Shown one piece after another: positions 26,303 to 38,589 of a stretch of 64,000 nt of DNA. The DNA is from Limisphaerales bacterium. Its GTDB lineage: Bacteria > Verrucomicrobiota > Verrucomicrobiia > Limisphaerales > UBA1096. The first letter of the stretch is position 1, and each line of letters opens with the position of its first letter. The notes under the pieces are model-generated. The model was not told the origin of the DNA, searched no databases, and was given only the letters and a program-made list of their open reading frames with translations. A program made the translations under genes and the position numbers. Location of the stretch: assembly GCA_004213515.1 (NCBI GenBank), contig SHAK01000008.1, forward strand, positions 18,789 through 82,788, given 5' to 3'.

Positions 26303-26965
26303 ATGCAGTCACGCAAAGCAAATATTAAACGCGAGACAGGCGAGACGAAGATTCGGCTTAGCCTTAATATTGATGGTAAGGGCAAGTCTAAGATATCCAC
26401 TGGCATACCGTTTTTTGATCATATGCTTACACTTTTTGCTAAGCATTCGACAATTGATTTAAATCTTAGATGTGATGGGGACATTGAAGTGGATAATCAT
26501 CACACGGTAGAGGATTGCGGGATAGCCCTAGGACAAGCATTTGAAGAGGCCTTAGGAGACAAGAAAGGTGTCAAGCGTTATGGAACTGGTTTTGATCCTT
26601 GTAATCCGTTCACCGGTGAAGCATATGTTCCGATGGATGAATGCTTAACTCGTTGTGTGATTGATTTTAGTAATCGGCCACATCTCGTTTGGCGTGGGCT
26701 TTCTAAATTCAATCAGAGAGCTATTAGTGATATGGACAAATCTCAGGATATGTCTTCCATGTTCCGCTTTGGTTTGGCCAAGGAATTCTTTCAGGCGTTT
26801 ACGAATGATTCTCGATGTAACCTACACTTGGAATTGCTTTATGGAGAAGAGCCTCATCATATTGTTGAGGGTTTGTTTAAAGCTTTTGCCAGAGCAACTG
26901 ATTTTGCTTGTCAGCATGATCCTCGTATCCTTGGTCAAATCCCAAGCACTAAAGGAAAACTCTAA
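26303..26965 (+). CDS. hisB: Imidazoleglycerol-phosphate dehydratase with a small insertion
   Basis: HisB dehydrates imidazoleglycerol phosphate in histidine synthesis using two manganese sites. The signatures are present: 'GIPFFDHMLTLFAKH', 'DNHHTVEDCGIALGQA', and the C-terminal 'EEPHHIVEGLFKAFARA'. The protein is 220 residues from ATG 26303, with a GTG directly upstream as an alternative. Compared with the usual 'RYG-(S/x)AYVPMDE' junction, about 11 extra residues (around 'TGFDPCNPFTG') sit before 'YVPMDE'. Other his genes are not nearby. The gene closes a run with hom, thrC and trxB and is followed by a gene-free gap. Confidence 0.94.
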   Translation: MQSRKANIKRETGETKIRLSLNIDGKGKSKISTGIPFFDHMLTLFAKHSTIDLNLRCDGDIEVDNHHTVEDCGIALGQAFEEALGDKKGVKRYGTGFDPCNPFTGEAYVPMDECLTRCVIDFSNRPHLVWRGLSKFNQRAISDMDKSQDMSSMFRFGLAKEFFQAFTNDSRCNLHLELLYGEEPHHIVEGLFKAFARATDFACQHDPRILGQIPSTKGKL

Positions 26966-29916
<2,951 letters not shown>

Positions 29917-29938
29917 AACTTAATTTAATTATAGATTC

Positions 29939-32584
29939 ATGGCAGATTCTAAGGACAACGATCCATTACCGGCAAGCAATACGCCTTTGTTCGCTTCCGC
30001 TGAAAAAATCCAAAAAATCAATGTAGCTGATGAAATAAAGAATTCATTTCTCGACTACTCTATGTCGGTCATTATTTCACGTGCATTACCGGATGCAAGG
30101 GATGGGCTCAAGCCATCTCAGCGTCGTATTCTACTAGCGATGCACGACTTGAATCTTGCCCCAGGGAGACACTATCGGAAGTGTGCAAAGATTTGTGGTG
30201 ACACCAGCGGTAATTATCATCCCCACGGGGAGGCAACAATTTATCCGACGCTAGTAAACATGGCACAGCCATGGTCTATGCGAAGTACGCTTGTTCAAGG
30301 CCAAGGGAATTTCGGTTCGGTAGAGGGGGATCCTCCGGCGGCAATGCGTTATACAGAAGCGAGGCTAACGCATCTTGGTCATTCGCTGATGATCGACATG
30401 GATAAGGACACGGTTAACTGGGTCAATAATTATGATGAAACTCGTAAGGAGCCAACCGTGTTTCCAGCAGCTTTTCCTAACCTGCTCATTAATGGAGGTA
30501 CTGGTATCGCGGTCGGCATGGCTACTAGTATTCCTCCGCACAACCTAGGTGAAATTATTGATGGTATCTGTGCGCAGATCGAGGATCCTGAGATAAGTAT
30601 TGATGGGTTGATGCAGCACATCAAGGGGCCAGATTTTCCAACTGGCTGTCTTGCTGTAGGCCTTGATCCTATTCGAGACTATTTCAAAACAGGTAGAGGA
30701 AGTATTAAACAGCGAGGTCGTGTTGGAGTTGAGCAACTTAAGGGGAATCGTGAGCAAATTGTCATCACAGAGATTCCTTATATGGTTAATAGGGCTACTT
30801 TAGTAGAGAAAATTGCTTCCTTAACAAATGAAAAAACACTTACTGATATTTCAGCTGTACGTGATGAGTCAGATGAAAATACTCGTGTCGTAGTTGAGCT
30901 TAAGAGAGATGCAGTGCCAAAAGTAGTTATTAATAAACTCTATAAGTTTACTCAGCTAGCGACTTCATTCAGTGTGAACATGTTGGCAATTGATCATGGT
31001 CGTCCGAAGACGATGAATCTCAAGGAGATGATCAATGCTTATATAGAACATCGTCGAGAGGTTGTCCTCCGTCGAACTCGATTTGATTTGGATAAGGCCG
31101 AGGCTAGGGCAGAGACCCTTGAAGGTTATCTATGTGCTTTGGCGAATCTTGATGAATTTATACGCATTATCAGAAACTCAAAAAATCGCGAGGAAGCGCG
31201 GATAAAGTTACTTGCCTTTGAGTTTCCGGAAAAAGTTTTAAAGAAATGGGGTGTTCAGGTTCGGAAGCCAGAACGTATTAAGGGCGGTTTCTATATTTTG
31301 AGTGAAGCACAAGTTAATTCGATTCTAGATTTGCGACTCTATCAACTTACAGGACTTGAACAGGGCAAAATCAAGGCTGAATACGATGAACTACTCGTCA
31401 AGATCGAGGATCTCATGGATATTTTAGCTAGAGAGGAGCGTGTGCTTGCCATAATTAAGGAGGAGCTTACCACTATTAAGGACAAGTATGCTACTCCTCG
31501 TCGTACAGATCTGGTGCCTGATGAAGGTGATATGGCGATTGAAGATCTCATTGCTAATGAGGGAGTTATCATCACACTTACTCACAATGGTTTGGTAAAG
31601 CGAACTAATGTAAGTTCATATCGTGCTCAACGCCGAGGCGGCAAAGGGGTGATTGGAATGGGGACTAAGGATTCTGTTGTTAAGGGTGAAGCTGATGATT
31701 TTATCGAGCATCTGTTTACTGCTAGTACTCATGACTATCTAATGTTTTTCACAAACACAGGGCGTGTATATGTGCGGCGAGTTCACGAGATTCCTGATAT
31801 GGGCCGTGCGGCAAAGGGAAGAAACATTGCTAATTTGCTTGAATTACAGTCAGGTGAAAAAATAGCTGCACTTATTCGTGTAGAGTCTGAACTTGGAGAA
31901 AATAAGGAAAATATTACCTGGAAACAGGACAAATTTCTCTTTTTTGCTACAGAGAGCGGAACTGTGAAAAAAACTGCACTTGAAGCTTATTCTAACGTGC
32001 GACGTAATGGGATAAATGCTATTGGAATCAAAGAAGGTGACCGACTTATCACCGTAAAATTAACTACGGGTCATGATGAAGTTGTTCTTATTACAAATTC
32101 TGGATTAAGCATTCGTTTTAATGAGGAGAATGTAAGATCTATGGGGAGGACTGCAGCTGGAGTGCGTGGTATCAGGCTTAAAGGTAAAGATCGTTTAGTG
32201 GCTGCAGCTATCGTTATGAAAGATTCTACTCTTCTGGTTGCGGGTGAAAATGGAATTGGTAAACGTACAGAGTTTGATGAGTATCGTACGCAATCTCGCG
32301 GTGGTAAGGGTATCATAACAATGAAGACCACTGAAAAGACAGGAGGGGTCTGCGGTGCGCTTGCAGTGAATGAGGCCGATGAAATTATGCTAATTACCTT
32401 TGGCGGGCAAATGGTGCGAACTGGGGTATCTCATATCCGCATGACTGGTCGTAATGCTCAAGGGGTAAAACTAATTAATCTGGGCAGTGATGACCGCTTG
32501 CTTGCGATTGCTCCTGTTATAAACGAGGATGACGGCTCCGAAAATGATCTAGTCTCTGAAGGCGAAACTGATTCTGAGGAATAA
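29939..32584 (+). CDS. gyrA: DNA gyrase subunit A
   Basis: GyrA carries the DNA-cleaving tyrosine (Tyr138 in 'AAMRYTEARL') and wraps DNA with its C-terminal pinwheel. A canonical GyrA box QRRGGKG lies at about residues 564-570, which separates gyrase from topoisomerase IV. The 881-residue length and the 'LDYSMSVIISRALPDARDGLKP' start are typical. In the quinolone-contact helix the sequence reads 'HPHGEATIYPTLV'. Positions equivalent to E. coli Ser83 and Asp87 are Ala99 and Pro103, so both water-metal-bridge anchors are missing. The C-terminal tail is acidic. It is co-transcribed with gyrB. Confidence 0.97.
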   Translation: MADSKDNDPLPASNTPLFASAEKIQKINVADEIKNSFLDYSMSVIISRALPDARDGLKPSQRRILLAMHDLNLAPGRHYRKCAKICGDTSGNYHPHGEATIYPTLVNMAQPWSMRSTLVQGQGNFGSVEGDPPAAMRYTEARLTHLGHSLMIDMDKDTVNWVNNYDETRKEPTVFPAAFPNLLINGGTGIAVGMATSIPPHNLGEIIDGICAQIEDPEISIDGLMQHIKGPDFPTGCLAVGLDPIRDYFKTGRGSIKQRGRVGVEQLKGNREQIVITEIPYMVNRATLVEKIASLTNEKTLTDISAVRDESDENTRVVVELKRDAVPKVVINKLYKFTQLATSFSVNMLAIDHGRPKTMNLKEMINAYIEHRREVVLRRTRFDLDKAEARAETLEGYLCALANLDEFIRIIRNSKNREEARIKLLAFEFPEKVLKKWGVQVRKPERIKGGFYILSEAQVNSILDLRLYQLTGLEQGKIKAEYDELLVKIEDLMDILAREERVLAIIKEELTTIKDKYATPRRTDLVPDEGDMAIEDLIANEGVIITLTHNGLVKRTNVSSYRAQRRGGKGVIGMGTKDSVVKGEADDFIEHLFTASTHDYLMFFTNTGRVYVRRVHEIPDMGRAAKGRNIANLLELQSGEKIAALIRVESELGENKENITWKQDKFLFFATESGTVKKTALEAYSNVRRNGINAIGIKEGDRLITVKLTTGHDEVVLITNSGLSIRFNEENVRSMGRTAAGVRGIRLKGKDRLVAAAIVMKDSTLLVAGENGIGKRTEFDEYRTQSRGGKGIITMKTTEKTGGVCGALAVNEADEIMLITFGGQMVRTGVSHIRMTGRNAQGVKLINLGSDDRLLAIAPVINEDDGSENDLVSEGETDSEE

Positions 32585-32603
32585 GTTCAGAATGAGATTA
32601 AAG

Positions 32604-35600
32604 TTATTTTTGCAAGTAAAGCTTTGTATCGGCATCTCGTTGACTGATAACTAGATCCAATTTTTTGTCTCCATTAAAGTCAGCAGCGACTGCATCACGT
32701 TGTTCACCGTAGATAGTGATACCGCTATCTTTGCTATTCATGGGGCTGAAATTACCATTGCCATCGCCAGTTAAGAGTAAACCTTGCCCGCTGTCATAAC
32801 GGGAGTAACGTGGCGGCACACTAAAATCGTTTTGAGCAATAAATAGGTCGATTGAACTATCTCCGTTAAAGTCTTTCGCGCAAATTCCGAATGCTGGAGC
32901 TAGCTGTGCTTCATGAGGTAGAGGATTAAAACTAAATTTGGTTCCATTGTTGAGAAAGACAGCGCTTTCTTTCGTGTTAAACTCGATTGGTTTCATATCA
33001 GAAATTATGTGATCAAGAATACGTGGAGCACTAGAGCCCGCAAATAATTGATTACGTGTGTATGTGTCTCGAACTTGCGGAAAGGTCTTAGAGAATACTT
33101 CCAGCTTACGAATCGGTTTCCAGTTGTTTTTAAGTGAGTCGAAAAAAAATTCGGCAAGCTCACATACATCATCACCATCAGAATCGCCATAGAGCAGTTT
33201 AATTGGCATTGGATAAAGTTCGTATGCTGTATTTAGGCCAATATTGGTTGCAATAATATCTAGTGTTCCGTTTCCGTCTAGATCTGAAAGCTTGGCGTCA
33301 TGCCATAAGCCTTTGAATGCTTCTAGGCCGAAAGCCTTTCCTTTTTCCTTAAGTTCACCATTTTGATTAATTAAAAGTGCAATGCTATTCCATTCTCTGG
33401 CGAGCACCAGATCTAGATCTCCATCGCTATCAATGTCTCCGGATTCCACATTGGTTACTATTCCAATTTCAGGGAATAGTTTTTTTACGTACTTGCCGTT
33501 TTCATTAATGAAAAGTGAGGAAGCAGCTGCAATTGGAAATTTTCCAGGAGAACTTTTTCCGCCAATAAAAAAATCCATATCTCCATCACCCTCAATATCA
33601 AATGCAACTGCAGCACTAGGATCTCCTGGGAAATTTAATTTCTTATTTAAAACTAATTCTCCATTTAAAATTGTGTATATCGCAGGAGGTTTGGAGAGGT
33701 GTAACATTTTCTGTGTTTGATCTTCAGAAAACATAATTATACCCGCTCCTGCTTTTTGAAGTGATTTGTCTGATTTAGTGAATTTGCCATTTCCATCATT
33801 AAGAAGTATGGAAAGTTGAGGGTCGTGTGTGTCTGTAACAAGTATGTCCATGTCACCATCTTTGTCTATGTCGTTAGCTGATAAAAATGGGCCAGTATGA
33901 TTTAGACTTTTAGGGAGGGCGGGTTGAATGTCGAAATCATATCGGTACGTTAATGTGTGATTGTGATTTAATTGAGGACTAGAATCGATAAAGTGTGTTA
34001 ATTCAGCATTTTTGTTTATCAATATATTTTGTGATTTTTCTTGTCGAATTTCATAAAGGCGGCCAGCAGTAGCATTCTTGATCGTAGTTCGAGAGTTCCC
34101 GATCCAATCAACTTGGATACTGAAGATTTCTTTAGCTTTGGCCGCGAATGTACGGCGAGCCTGATCGCCGCTGACGTATCTACCTCCTGCCATTATTTCC
34201 TGGGACTGTTGCCTTTGCCCAAGTGAGTTGATAACGCGAATACGAGCTCCTGTTCCTTCAGTGTTTTTGCCATTACCAACTAAGCGCACGACCACTCGAG
34301 GTGCCGAAGCATTGTTTTTATATATTAAAACAGGCCCTTTAAGGCAGTTAACAACTACATCTAGATCTCCGTCGTTATCTAGATCACCAAGAGCCATTCC
34401 ATTGCCATCGTGTTTGTCATTAAAACCCCAATTTATGCCAACCTCTTTGAACCGACCATTGCCCAGGTTTTTAAAAGCGACATTAGGAGTGTCGAGAGGC
34501 GGAAATAAGAAGATAGTTTTTCGTTTTTGTGCAATAGGGATTTTGCCAAGTCTGCTAATTGTATTTTGCGTGTCCAAGTCATCCGTATCAAATTCGAAAC
34601 CGTTGGTTACGAGAATATCTTCCCATCCATCAAGATCTACATCTAGGAAAATGCTGCTCCAAGACCATTCTGAAGCGGCTACACCAGAGTAATATGCTGT
34701 TTCTGCAAAGGTTCCATCCCCTCGATTCATATATAGACAGTTACGCCGACTTTGTGGTTGTTCGGTGAAGTTCCCAGGTGTAATAGGATTTCCAGGAATG
34801 GTTCCTTGTTGAGTGAGTCGTCTGGTGTGATTGCGACTTAGCATCTCGACAACAAAAAAGTCATCATAGCCGTCTCTATTAATATCGGCAAAATCGATAC
34901 CCATTGAAGAGAAACTTAGTTGCCTTATTGAAAGTGGTGAAATCTCACGAAAATTACCCTTCCCGTCATTGATCCAGCAACGATCCTTAGTGAAGCCATC
35001 ATTTGCGACGAAGAGATCTGGCGAGCGATCACCATTGATATCGCGAAACATTGCGCTTAATCCTTGATCGCGATACGGATTATTAAGAGGCTTTCCATCG
35101 TGAGTTAAAAATCTATCACTCGTCCAGTTAAGCTTAGTGAAATTACCCTTTCCATCATTAATAAAGAACTCATCGGGTTCTCCATACTCAAACATTTGAT
35201 TATCGATGAATTTGATTCTGCTAGCAAATGGCCCTCGGACTTTCAGTTCACCATTAATATTAACGATATCTATTTTACCTCCATCTTTGAGGACAGATTT
35301 GGCTCCGTAGTTGACTACATATAAATCTAGATCGCTATCTCCATCTATGTCGCTAAGAGCAATTGAGCTACTGCCATATCTTGTGCCAATACCTGAGGCC
35401 TCTGTAATATCCTTAAATTTGCTGTTACCTTGATTTTGAAAGATGCGGTTTGGTTGTCCCATTGCTGTTACTAGTAGATCAAGGTCTTTGTCTCCGTCGA
35501 TATCAGCAAAAGTAGCCCCAGTGCTAAACTGGGACGGGCAGGCAGTACCTGTTGTTCTGGTTACATTTTCAAATTTCCATCCACCAAGATTTCTATAAAA

Positions 35601-35906
35601 AACATTATCACCGTCTAGTCTGCATAGGTAAATATCGCAGAGTCCATCATTATCATAATCGCCCATAGCTACTCCAGAGCCGTTTAGTAGGTTTTTATTT
35701 GAAATGAGAATACGGGAGGAGAGTGTATTCGTAAATTGCACTCCAGTCTTGGTGGAATCCATAATTGTGAAGCCCGGTTCTGCAGAGCCAGCATCCTCTA
35801 GAGGAGCCCACCGATGATCCCCTTTTGTATGCCAATCAAGCGCAAATCCCTTTATCAAAGGGATTAAGGCTATAAGCAAAAAAGTTGTACGGCTAATTAA
35901 CGTCAT
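32604..35906 (-). CDS. Exported FG-GAP/VCBS repeat protein with ASPIC/UnbV domain
   Basis: After a signal peptide (residues 1-22 from ATG 35906) the 1100-residue protein consists of integrin-like propeller repeats. Calcium-binding DxDxDG loops recur (for example 'DYDNDGLCD', 'DIDGDKDLD', 'DLDNDGDLD', 'DIDKDGDMD', 'DIDSDGDLD'). Between the two propeller halves, around residues 540-620, is an ASPIC/UnbV-like segment ('GNGKNTEGTGARIRV', 'MAGGRYVSGDQ'). This architecture is the CRTAC1-like family, expanded in PVC and Bacteroidetes genomes and thought to bind partners at the cell surface; no enzymatic activity is known. An in-frame ATG at 35930 would add eight residues before the signal. It converges on gyrA with 19 bases between stops. 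Confidence 0.88.
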   Translation of the reverse strand: MTLISRTTFLLIALIPLIKGFALDWHTKGDHRWAPLEDAGSAEPGFTIMDSTKTGVQFTNTLSSRILISNKNLLNGSGVAMGDYDNDGLCDIYLCRLDGDNVFYRNLGGWKFENVTRTTGTACPSQFSTGATFADIDGDKDLDLLVTAMGQPNRIFQNQGNSKFKDITEASGIGTRYGSSSIALSDIDGDSDLDLYVVNYGAKSVLKDGGKIDIVNINGELKVRGPFASRIKFIDNQMFEYGEPDEFFINDGKGNFTKLNWTSDRFLTHDGKPLNNPYRDQGLSAMFRDINGDRSPDLFVANDGFTKDRCWINDGKGNFREISPLSIRQLSFSSMGIDFADINRDGYDDFFVVEMLSRNHTRRLTQQGTIPGNPITPGNFTEQPQSRRNCLYMNRGDGTFAETAYYSGVAASEWSWSSIFLDVDLDGWEDILVTNGFEFDTDDLDTQNTISRLGKIPIAQKRKTIFLFPPLDTPNVAFKNLGNGRFKEVGINWGFNDKHDGNGMALGDLDNDGDLDVVVNCLKGPVLIYKNNASAPRVVVRLVGNGKNTEGTGARIRVINSLGQRQQSQEIMAGGRYVSGDQARRTFAAKAKEIFSIQVDWIGNSRTTIKNATAGRLYEIRQEKSQNILINKNAELTHFIDSSPQLNHNHTLTYRYDFDIQPALPKSLNHTGPFLSANDIDKDGDMDILVTDTHDPQLSILLNDGNGKFTKSDKSLQKAGAGIIMFSEDQTQKMLHLSKPPAIYTILNGELVLNKKLNFPGDPSAAVAFDIEGDGDMDFFIGGKSSPGKFPIAAASSLFINENGKYVKKLFPEIGIVTNVESGDIDSDGDLDLVLAREWNSIALLINQNGELKEKGKAFGLEAFKGLWHDAKLSDLDGNGTLDIIATNIGLNTAYELYPMPIKLLYGDSDGDDVCELAEFFFDSLKNNWKPIRKLEVFSKTFPQVRDTYTRNQLFAGSSAPRILDHIISDMKPIEFNTKESAVFLNNGTKFSFNPLPHEAQLAPAFGICAKDFNGDSSIDLFIAQNDFSVPPRYSRYDSGQGLLLTGDGNGNFSPMNSKDSGITIYGEQRDAVAADFNGDKKLDLVISQRDADTKLYLQK

Positions 35907-35976
35907 TGTGTCATTGTGGGCGCTTAACAAAGCTAGTTTTTTTGATCTAAAAACAAAAGAGAAACACGCATTTTCT

Positions 35977-36570
35977 TTAATTTAGGCTCCAAAGATTCAT
36001 TAATTCCTTGTCTTGTCTATTCTCAAATGAGCGGGGTACCCATCGGTTCACTAAATTAAAAAAAGGTCTGAATTTTATGTCTAATTCCTCGGCGCTTGTG
36101 CTGAATGGAGGCTCTCCATCATCCTCTGTAATGATATAATTTACAGCCAGATATTGGCCTCTGGGCTTAAGCCAATTTTTCGTTGCTTTAATATAGTCTT
36201 CTCGCTTATTTGGATTGATCGCGCAAAATAAAGTATGTTCGAAAATTAAGTCGAATGGGATTGTAGGCTTTTCACTTAAAAAATCACCTAACTGAAAATC
36301 GATTTCTAGTCCGTTTTCTGTCGCTAGTTGTTTTGCCATCGGAATGGAGCTGGGGGCGATATCCATTCCTAGCACATTCCATCCTGCTTCAGCTAATGCA
36401 CGTGCGTCATGTCCTCGTCCGCACCCAGGTACTAGAGCTCTCCCTAGAGGGATTTCGTTTTTAGATGATGATAAAAAATCAACTAAACCTGGGGATGCTT
36501 CACCGTAATCCCATGAAAGTTCATTAGCCTGATAAAACGATTCCCAATCTCTTTCCTTGTTGATTTGCAT
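35977..36570 (-). CDS. Class I SAM-dependent methyltransferase (thiopurine S-methyltransferase-like)
   Basis: The 197-residue protein has the SAM-binding motif I 'GRALVPGCGRGHDARALAEAGW', motif post-I 'GMDIAPSSI', 'DFQLGDFL' and 'FDLIFEHTLFCAI'. The starting 'WESFYQANELSWDYGEASPGL' is characteristic of the bacterial TPMT/TehB-like group, which methylates small thiols, selenium/tellurium compounds or halides. The exact substrate is not predictable. I start at ATG 36570, where similarity begins. An upstream in-frame start at 36624 would overlap the divergent neighbour's start codon. No signal peptide is visible, so it is cytoplasmic. Confidence 0.8.
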   Translation of the reverse strand: MQINKERDWESFYQANELSWDYGEASPGLVDFLSSSKNEIPLGRALVPGCGRGHDARALAEAGWNVLGMDIAPSSIPMAKQLATENGLEIDFQLGDFLSEKPTIPFDLIFEHTLFCAINPNKREDYIKATKNWLKPRGQYLAVNYIITEDDGEPPFSTSAEELDIKFRPFFNLVNRWVPRSFENRQDKELMNLWSLN

Positions 36571-36612
36571 TGACCCTGTGTGCTGAGGGGTTAGGAATTT
36601 GGACGAGTTTTT

Positions 36613-37521
36613 ATGAAGAATCAAATCCTAGCTAGTCTTATTTTGAGTATTGGAATTACTGCCCCGGTTGCAGTGGCCAAGAACAAAGTCGTGAAAATTG
36701 GAGAACGCCCAGAAAGTGTGACTAAGGGTTTTGGGGGTAAGTACTATGTTACAGTGATGAACTCACCTGACGAGGAGGGCGATGCAGTCATTAAAATGTT
36801 GGACGAGGGCAAAGTCTCGGTTTTTGCTAAAGGCTTGAACGAGCCAAAGGGTATCGCATTTACAGGTGATTATCTTGTTACTGCAGATCAGACGCGGGTT
36901 ATGAAAATTGATAGTAAGGGTAATGTGAGCATTCTAGCGGAAAAGAAGAGTTTTAAAAGGGAAGTAAGTTTTCTAAATGACGTAGCTGTGTCCCACGATC
37001 GTAAGAGTGTTTTTGTTACTGATATGGGAGCAATTAGTAAGATGTTTGATCCGGATAAAGAGCGGAGTCTGTGGCCTTTAGAAAGCAAACAGGCTAAAGA
37101 GCTGCCTGCTATAGGATGTGTTTATCAAATCACACTTGATGGTAAGATAACTGATGCCGTAAGTTCTGGGCAGAAAGATGTGCCTGGACCAAATGGAGTT
37201 GGGCGTTCAGGGAAGGAAGGGTTGTTGCTTGGTGACTTTTTTACTGGGAATATAGTTCGCAAGACGGCAAAGGGTAAATTAAGAGTTATTGCTAAAGGGC
37301 TAAGAGGAGCGGATGCCGTTGAACCAGATGGAAAGGGTGGGATTTACGTTTCCAGTTGGACTCAAGGCAAGGTCTGGAAACTGACTGAAAATGGGAAAAA
37401 GAAAGAATTGATACTCGATGGGCTCAAGTCTGCAGCCGATCTTTTCGTAGACCGTAAGGCTAAGAAATTGATCGTTCCTGATATGCTTGCTGGCACTTTG
37501 ATTTTTGTTGATATCAAGTAG
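36613..37521 (+). CDS. Exported SMP-30/NHL-like beta-propeller protein
   Basis: A 302-residue protein with a clear signal peptide (MKNQILASLILSIGITAP followed by VAVA). The mature part is a six-bladed-propeller type: 'ERPESVTKGFGGKYYVTVM', 'GLNEPKGIAFTGDYLVTAD', 'FLNDVAVSHDRKSVFVTDM', 'PGPNGVGRSGKEGLLLGDF', 'GADAVEPDGKGGIYVSSW'. This resembles SMP-30/gluconolactonase and NHL-type sugar-binding propellers. A metal-ligand set cannot be confirmed by eye, so an enzymatic lactonase role is only a possibility. It is divergent from the methyltransferase with 42 bases between start codons and sits 60 bases upstream of trpS. Confidence 0.75.
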   Translation: MKNQILASLILSIGITAPVAVAKNKVVKIGERPESVTKGFGGKYYVTVMNSPDEEGDAVIKMLDEGKVSVFAKGLNEPKGIAFTGDYLVTADQTRVMKIDSKGNVSILAEKKSFKREVSFLNDVAVSHDRKSVFVTDMGAISKMFDPDKERSLWPLESKQAKELPAIGCVYQITLDGKITDAVSSGQKDVPGPNGVGRSGKEGLLLGDFFTGNIVRKTAKGKLRVIAKGLRGADAVEPDGKGGIYVSSWTQGKVWKLTENGKKKELILDGLKSAADLFVDRKAKKLIVPDMLAGTLIFVDIK

Positions 37522-37581
37522 GCTTTACCTTTTTTTGGTGAATATTTGTCAATATCGCAAAGTGCCTACGTTGCTTAAAAA

Positions 37582-38547
37582 ATGATTATATTATCAGGAA
37601 TTCAACCTTCAGGAACGCTACATGTGGGTAATTACTTCGGCATGATGTGTCCTGCTATTGAGCTGCAAGATCAGGGTGAATCTTATTATTTTATTGCGGA
37701 TTATCACTCCATGACTTCACTTTACGATGCTAATGAGAGGCGTAAAAACACGCTCGATGTGGCGTTGGACTTTCTTGCGTGCGGGCTGGATCCGGCCAAG
37801 GCCGTTTTCTTTCGTCAAAGTGATGTGCCAGAGGTTTGTGAGCTCACTTGGTTGCTATCAACGCTTACTCCAATGGGTTTGCTAGAAAGATGTCACAGTT
37901 ATAAAGACAAAATGGCAAAGGGTCTTGCCCCAAATCATGGCTTGTTTGCTTATCCGGTTCTAATGGCTGCCGATATTTTGATTTACGATTCGAACATTGT
38001 TCCGGTTGGCCGTGACCAGAAGCAGCATGTTGAAGTTACTCGGGACATTGCTGTTAAATTTAATCAGGCATATGGGGAGACCTTCGTGATTCCAGAACCG
38101 CAGATTCGAGATTCAGTTGCTGTAGTGCCTGGGACAGATGGACAAAAGATGTCAAAGAGTTATGAAAATACTATTCAGATTTTTGGTAATGAAAAACCAC
38201 TTCGAAAGACAATTATGCGTTTAGTGATGGATAGTCGTTTGCCTGAGGAACCAAAGCCAGATGCTGACCAAAATATTGCAGTGCAACTTATGCGTTTAGT
38301 AGCTACGAAAGATGTAGCCGACGATTGGGAAGAACGTTTACGAGCAGGAGGCCTTGGTTATGGTGATCTGAAAAAGGGGCTTTTCGAGCATTACTGGGAG
38401 TTTTTTTCAGATGCTCGAGCAAAACGAAGTGAGTTAGAATCTAATTTGGACTATGTTAATCAAGTTTTAAAGGATGGTGCAAATAAAGCCAGAGAGAGAG
38501 CCTCTAAGGTTCTTGATAGAGCTCGTAAAAACTGTGGATTGGTTTGA
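37582..38547 (+). CDS. trpS: Tryptophan-tRNA ligase
   Basis: A class I aminoacyl-tRNA synthetase that charges tRNA-Trp. It shows the HIGH-type motif 'PSGTLHVGNYFG' (residues 9-20), the tryptophan-pocket region 'AYPVLMAADILIYDSNIVPVG', a 'DQKQHVEVTRDIA' segment and the KMSKS loop at residues 189-193. The 321-residue length is normal for bacterial TrpRS. There is no visible ribosome-binding site; the start ATG follows an A-run. It appears to be a single-copy housekeeping gene read rightward, converging on the cytochrome c maturation genes. I saw no T-box or trp attenuator in the short upstream gap. Confidence 0.97.
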   Translation: MIILSGIQPSGTLHVGNYFGMMCPAIELQDQGESYYFIADYHSMTSLYDANERRKNTLDVALDFLACGLDPAKAVFFRQSDVPEVCELTWLLSTLTPMGLLERCHSYKDKMAKGLAPNHGLFAYPVLMAADILIYDSNIVPVGRDQKQHVEVTRDIAVKFNQAYGETFVIPEPQIRDSVAVVPGTDGQKMSKSYENTIQIFGNEKPLRKTIMRLVMDSRLPEEPKPDADQNIAVQLMRLVATKDVADDWEERLRAGGLGYGDLKKGLFEHYWEFFSDARAKRSELESNLDYVNQVLKDGANKARERASKVLDRARKNCGLV

Positions 38548-38589
38548 AGTGCTGCCTAAATCATATTGCACAAACCTGCAAACTTTCGA

